From Bizionia sp. (GTDB lineage Bacteria > Bacteroidota > Bacteroidia > Flavobacteriales > Flavobacteriaceae), in the NCBI GenBank assembly GCA_020631395.1, contig JAHDHI010000050.1, forward strand, positions 1 through 37,634: DNA of 37,634 nt, written 5' to 3'. The notes beneath the pieces were generated by a model. The model made no database searches. It was not told the origin of the DNA and saw only the letters and a list, made by a program, of their open reading frames with translations. Both the position numbers and the translations under genes were made by a program. Positions 34,569 to 37,634 of the stretch are shown here, piece after piece; the first letter of the stretch is position 1; each line of letters begins with the position of its first letter.

Positions 34569-35558
34569 TCATGTCAATTCATTGAGTGGAGTGATTCCCT
34601 CTTCCCAACAATTTAAATTATAGACAGTAGTCTCTGCGATATTGGTCAAAGCTTCTTTGGTGGCAAAGGCTTGATGCGGAGTTAGCAATACCTTTGGATG
34701 ATTGACAAGCCTCTCTAGCTCCTTGTCCAATATTTCCTCTGAAGAATGATCAAAGAAGAATACACCACTTTCCCTTTCATAGACATCTGTCGCATAGCCT
34801 GCAAGCCCATTCGAATCTAGGGTTTTCAATATCGCTACCGTTTTCACTATTGCTCCACGAGCAATATTTACCAATATGGCATTCTTTTTCATCTTCTGAA
34901 GAAATGACTCATCAATCAAATAATATGTTTCTGTAGTAAGGGGCAGGCTAATGATGACTATGTCTGCTTCTTTGCAAATAGTCTCTTTGGAAACGTACTT
35001 CACTCCAAATTGATCAATTAATTGCTCATTTCTTGAAACATCGTTGGCAAGTATATTACAATTGAAACCGTTCAGGATCTTGACTATGATACTTCCTATT
35101 TTTCCTGTACCCAATATTCCTATCGTTTTTTGATTCAAATCGAAACCTAAAAGGTTGTCCAATGAAAAATTATTCTTCATCACTTGCCTATTGGCCAAGA
35201 CAAGCTTTCTATTAATTCCCATCAAAAGCGCAATGGCATGCTCTGCTATGGCATTTGGAGAATACTCTGGCACATTGGCTACTTTTATACCGTAACTCTC
35301 GGCTATTTTAACATTTACGTTATCATGCCCAGCTGAACGTAGAGTGATGTATTTAACTCCAAAGTCTCGAAGTTTTTCCAAAACTATTGGAGAAGCATCA
35401 TCTGCAGAGAAAATTGAAATGGCTTTGAAACCAACAGATTTCATTGCTGTTTTTGAATTAAGTCGTTCTGAGGTAAATTCAAATTCAAGTGATCCTTTCA
35501 AAGCAGATTTCAAGAAGGGTATCTCAAAAGGTTTTGCACTATATATTAGTACTTTCAT
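34569..35558 (-). CDS. ldhA: Fermentative D-lactate dehydrogenase (LdhA-like)
   Basis: NAD-dependent D-2-hydroxyacid dehydrogenase of 329 residues, the same length as E. coli LdhA and similar throughout. Visible features are RSAGHDNVNV (cf. RCAGFNNVD), the Rossmann loop LGTGKIG near 149, catalytic Arg in VNIARGAIV near 234, Asp/Glu in TDVYERESGVFFFDHS near 260 and the catalytic His in TPHQAF near 297. It would reduce pyruvate to D-lactate and regenerate NAD under low oxygen. It starts 10 nt after the lipoprotein gene and is probably third in a unit with that gene and the 150-residue protein. The Usp and Hsp20 neighbours fit a low-oxygen or stress regulon. Confidence 0.88.
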   Translation of the reverse strand: MKVLIYSAKPFEIPFLKSALKGSLEFEFTSERLNSKTAMKSVGFKAISIFSADDASPIVLEKLRDFGVKYITLRSAGHDNVNVKIAESYGIKVANVPEYSPNAIAEHAIALLMGINRKLVLANRQVMKNNFSLDNLLGFDLNQKTIGILGTGKIGSIIVKILNGFNCNILANDVSRNEQLIDQFGVKYVSKETICKEADIVIISLPLTTETYYLIDESFLQKMKKNAILVNIARGAIVKTVAILKTLDSNGLAGYATDVYERESGVFFFDHSSEEILDKELERLVNHPKVLLTPHQAFATKEALTNIAETTVYNLNCWEEGITPLNELT

Positions 35559-35568
35559 TGTTCAGTAA

Positions 35569-36120
35569 TTAATAATTCCTACCAACAAAACTAGACATTC
35601 CAAACAACTCCCGGTCTTTCCCTGGACAAATACAATATAAAGAAGTCTCTGTGGTATGCACCATGTAACTTTCTTCATCTCCTTTGAAGTATAGGTATTG
35701 ATTTCTGTAATAATAATCTTCAAAAGTTTTAAACTCCCTAGCAAGATCATAATAGGATTTCACTATCGCAACCTTGCTTTCACTCCCTGTGACCTTAGCA
35801 AATAGTATGGCATCAAAGCCTGCCTCCAACAGCTTGTTTTCAATATGATTGAGTTCTTCCATTGATTGCTTGTTATTTATAAATGACGATTCAAAGAAAT
35901 CCATGCTCTTAACAGCTCTTACATTTTCTTTTTCCAAAGCATTCACAACTTTCTTTTCAAACATGGTTCTTAATTGCACATCTGAACTCACACCTATGAC
36001 AAGAACCTTGTTAGCTTCAAAAGATGGCGTATCGGGATTCTTATATTGTTGTATGATCTTACTGGAAGAACAACTTAAAAGAGTGGTTATCGCAAGTAAG
36101 AGAAAGGCTAGTCTTATCAT
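35569..36120 (-). CDS. Small lipoprotein of the stress block
   Basis: 183 residues with a lipoprotein signal peptide (lipobox LLSC, Cys16, then SSSK). The body, with VLVIGVSSDVQLRTMFEKKV near 38, looks like the DUF4136-type lipoproteins common in Bacteroidota. It lies 11 nt after the 150-residue helical protein gene and 10 nt before ldhA, so the three are likely one transcript. The C-terminus (CICPGKDRELFGMSSFVGRN, then Y) looks odd: related proteins, as I recall them, continue REL-(I/L)W. A one-base shift near 35590 would read EL-WNV and then stop. A truncated or natural end cannot be distinguished here. Function unknown. Confidence 0.65.
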   Translation of the reverse strand: MIRLAFLLLAITTLLSCSSSKIIQQYKNPDTPSFEANKVLVIGVSSDVQLRTMFEKKVVNALEKENVRAVKSMDFFESSFINNKQSMEELNHIENKLLEAGFDAILFAKVTGSESKVAIVKSYYDLAREFKTFEDYYYRNQYLYFKGDEESYMVHTTETSLYCICPGKDRELFGMSSFVGRNY

Positions 36121-36131
36121 TGTATATGGCT

Positions 36132-36584
36132 TTAATTGGGCAATCTTTTCTTCTTGTTCAGCTTCATTATGGAAGAAACAAGGGCAAATATCTCTTTCTT
36201 CAGTTTCTTAAACTTGGAATTGAATCCAATCGATTCAAACATTAATTTATAATGTTCGGTCTTGTAATCTTGTAATTCATCAGGTAAATCAATATCATCC
36301 ATTAAAGTTTGAAGTCCATTTCGATGAATCTCTACTTGTGCGATTAAAGGCTTTAGTTCCTTTTGTAGCAAGATGACTTTATCAAAGATTGTTTTGCTTT
36401 TTTCAAAAATATCTCTAGCTTTGAGTTGGATGGTATGTTCCTTTATGAGCTCTCCAAGGAAGTCCAATTCATCATTGATGAACTGCAATTGTGAAATGCA
36501 TTCTGTGGTATCTTCATTTAAACCTTGTGGGTCACGCCATTCAATGTATCTTATATGAGTTCGGTTGACATGCATAGCTTTCAA
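36132..36584 (-). CDS. Small helical (coiled-coil) protein of the stress block
   Basis: 150 residues, predicted all-helical and charged, no signal peptide or membrane segment. Motifs are QLQFINDELDFLGELIKEH (about 32-50), then heptad-like stretches with FDKVILLQKELKPLIAQVEI and a basic tail KLNKKKRLPN. It resembles in layout the 129-residue protein at 37172-37561 on the other side of hsp20. It starts 11 nt downstream of the hsp20 terminator and is the first gene of a likely unit with the lipoprotein and ldhA. I do not recognise a family. Confidence 0.65.
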   Translation of the reverse strand: MKAMHVNRTHIRYIEWRDPQGLNEDTTECISQLQFINDELDFLGELIKEHTIQLKARDIFEKSKTIFDKVILLQKELKPLIAQVEIHRNGLQTLMDDIDLPDELQDYKTEHYKLMFESIGFNSKFKKLKKEIFALVSSIMKLNKKKRLPN

Positions 36585-36588
36585 TGTT

Positions 36589-36625
36589 AAAAAAAGCAGG
36601 AAACATCCAATAGAGTATTTCCTGC
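36589..36625 (-). terminator. Intrinsic terminator of hsp20
   Basis: GCAGGAAA...TTTCCTGC stem with a 14-base loop, followed in the minus direction by seven T. It lies 19 bp past the hsp20 stop and is the cleanest terminator in the window. Confidence 0.8.
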
Positions 36626-36643
36626 CCTTGATTGCAATTTAGA

Positions 36644-37090
36644 TTAAGCAATCTCAATTATTCTCTTTGGAGGCTCTACAACTTCTTCATTCTTTGCCAA
36701 TAGAAGCGTTAGCAATCCATTTTTATAGGTTGCCTTTACATCCTTGCCCTGATTGACAGATGTGGGTATCTTCAACTTACGGTCAAAGGAGTTGTAACTA
36801 AATTCCTTACGTGTATAGCCGTTTTCATTTTCTTCCACGTCTTCTTTACTTTTTTCTGCACTTACGTGTAGAATATCGTTTTCAAGTGACACCTCAATTT
36901 CCTTTTTGGAAAAGCCAGGAACGGCTAATTCAATTTCAAAATTATCAGTATTCTCCTTTACATTCATTGCTGGTAAGTCACGATCTCTCATAAATGGATC
37001 ATTCGAAAAAAAATCGTCAGCATCAAACCAATTTGTTATTCCGTCACTTAGCCACGGAAATCTTCTGTTGTTGAATTTTACTAATGACAT
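36644..37090 (-). CDS. Small heat-shock protein Hsp20/alpha-crystallin
   Basis: ATP-independent holdase chaperone of 148 residues. The alpha-crystallin domain runs from DNFEIELAVPGFSKKEIEV (about 49-67) through the beta-strand HVSAEK to the family signature A-x-x-x-NG-L-L-x-L-x-L near 124. The C-terminal IIEIA supplies an I-x-I-type assembly motif. It has its own terminator (36589-36625) and a perfect TGACA-TT-TGTCA inverted repeat 73 bp upstream. That site shares 11 of 12 bases with the site upstream of usp copy 2, implying joint control. Confidence 0.93.
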   Translation of the reverse strand: MSLVKFNNRRFPWLSDGITNWFDADDFFSNDPFMRDRDLPAMNVKENTDNFEIELAVPGFSKKEIEVSLENDILHVSAEKSKEDVEENENGYTRKEFSYNSFDRKLKIPTSVNQGKDVKATYKNGLLTLLLAKNEEVVEPPKRIIEIA

Positions 37091-37162
37091 AATGTTATGT
37101 TTTTAAATGTTTATTAATTTGTTCTTTATAGTAAAACTACTGTAGTATCAGCATATGTGAAA

Positions 37163-37174
37163 TGACATTTGTCA
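37163..37174. promoter_or_regulatory. Stress palindrome upstream of hsp20
   Basis: TGACATTTGTCA, a perfect TGACA/TGTCA inverted repeat with a two-base centre. It overlaps the stop codon of the upstream 129-residue gene and lies 73 bp before the hsp20 start. Confidence 0.5.
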
Positions 37175-37561
37175 GCTTTCATCTTTCACTAGAACATTTT
37201 CCAAATACCTGAATATCCTATATCTACCTTCTTTAAAATCGGATTCCAAATCTTGATACGCCTTATCGAGGTATTTATGTCCTATGTAGCAGTGGTCTTC
37301 AATACGATATCCATCTTCCTCTGAAATAAATTCAATGCTATTCCTGAATTCCTCCACCTCATTCATAAAAATATGCAACTTATCTTCTAGACTTGAAATG
37401 AGTCTTTTGAATAGCTCCAGTTCTTCAAAAAGGTTGGGGATTCTCGTACCATTGATGTTAGATTTCAATAATGCTACAATAAAATGAACATCTTGCTGCA
37501 TGTATTTAATTCCCTTGAACCAAATGGATAGGTTTGCAGTGGTGGAAAGTAAAGTTTTCAT
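37172..37561 (-). CDS. Small helical protein upstream of hsp20
   Basis: 129 residues, helical and acidic, no signal peptide. It shares with the 150-residue protein at 36132-36584 an arrangement of a short N-terminal strand-like segment, a helix with L-x-L-F-x-x-LI, and long charged helices. The two may be diverged members of one family; no catalytic motif is visible. Its stop codon lies inside the palindrome upstream of hsp20, so transcription of this gene could be affected by a factor bound there. Family not recognised. Confidence 0.6.
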   Translation of the reverse strand: MKTLLSTTANLSIWFKGIKYMQQDVHFIVALLKSNINGTRIPNLFEELELFKRLISSLEDKLHIFMNEVEEFRNSIEFISEEDGYRIEDHCYIGHKYLDKAYQDLESDFKEGRYRIFRYLENVLVKDES

Positions 37562-37591
37562 AGCGAGTATTTTATCGTCTGAAATAAACCA

Positions 37592-37612
37592 CTATGGATT
37601 GGAAATCCATAG
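37592..37612. terminator. Hairpin near the window edge
   Basis: CTATGGATT-GGA-AATCCATAG, nine perfect pairs with a three-base loop, about 30 bp upstream of the 129-residue gene. It may terminate a gene lying beyond the window. Tails are short on both sides. Confidence 0.45.
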
Positions 37613-37634
37613 TTTTAAACAAAAGAATGAAATT

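Overview
The window looks like chromosome from a marine-type Flavobacteriaceae (Bacteroidota). The evidence is AT-rich DNA, a secreted protein with a type IX secretion (T9SS) C-terminal sorting domain, weak A-rich ribosome binding sites, a Bacteroidota-style class A penicillin-binding protein and a very large SpvB/RHS polymorphic toxin. No rRNA, intact tRNA or CRISPR array is present. All statements come from reading the sequence; no database search was run.

Layout. (1) 1-1020 has no gene. It holds a decayed IS3-type OrfA fragment, a degenerate 3' half of a tRNA, three hairpins (one a perfect 42-bp palindrome) and two copies of a short dispersed repeat. (2) 1021-14192 (minus) is a two-gene unit: a 908-residue T9SS cargo protein, then a 3477-residue SpvB/FG-GAP/RHS toxin whose tip resembles a circularly permuted papain-like fold. 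No immunity gene follows it. (3) 14712-16991 (plus) encodes PBP1A. (4) 17253-30861 (minus) is a seven-gene biosynthetic cluster. (5) 31881-37561 is a stress block: an eRF1-like small protein, two divergent UspA proteins, D-lactate dehydrogenase, a lipoprotein, Hsp20 and two small helical proteins.

The biosynthetic cluster is the main discovery. Its order is NRPS, class II terpene cyclase, P450, DMATS-type aromatic prenyltransferase, SDR, MbtH, Sfp-type PPTase. The NRPS reads A-NMT-T-C-A-T-R. Hand-extracted pocket residues suggest Val/Ile for the first A domain and an aromatic residue for the second. This is the architecture of LtxA/TleA/MpnB, which make N-methyl-valyl-tryptophanol for lyngbyatoxin, teleocidin and pendolmycin. 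The P450 and prenyltransferase match LtxB/TleB (indolactam ring closure) and LtxC/TleC (indole prenylation). The teleocidin C-methyltransferase TleD, which triggers terpene cyclisation, is absent. A copalyl-diphosphate-synthase-like class II cyclase with an intact DxDD acid motif is present instead. I infer an indolactam meroterpenoid pathway in which protonation, not methylation, drives ring formation.

The P450 also carries an N-terminal domain of about 50 residues that aligns without gaps to the stand-alone MbtH protein of the same operon. This looks like an MbtH-P450 fusion.

In the stress block, a TGACATTTGTCA-like palindrome or a degenerate version of it lies roughly 30-75 bp upstream of four stress genes, suggesting a shared CRP/FNR-like regulator. 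G+C is visibly higher from the SDR gene to the 3' half of the NRPS than in its flanks, suggesting mosaic acquisition.
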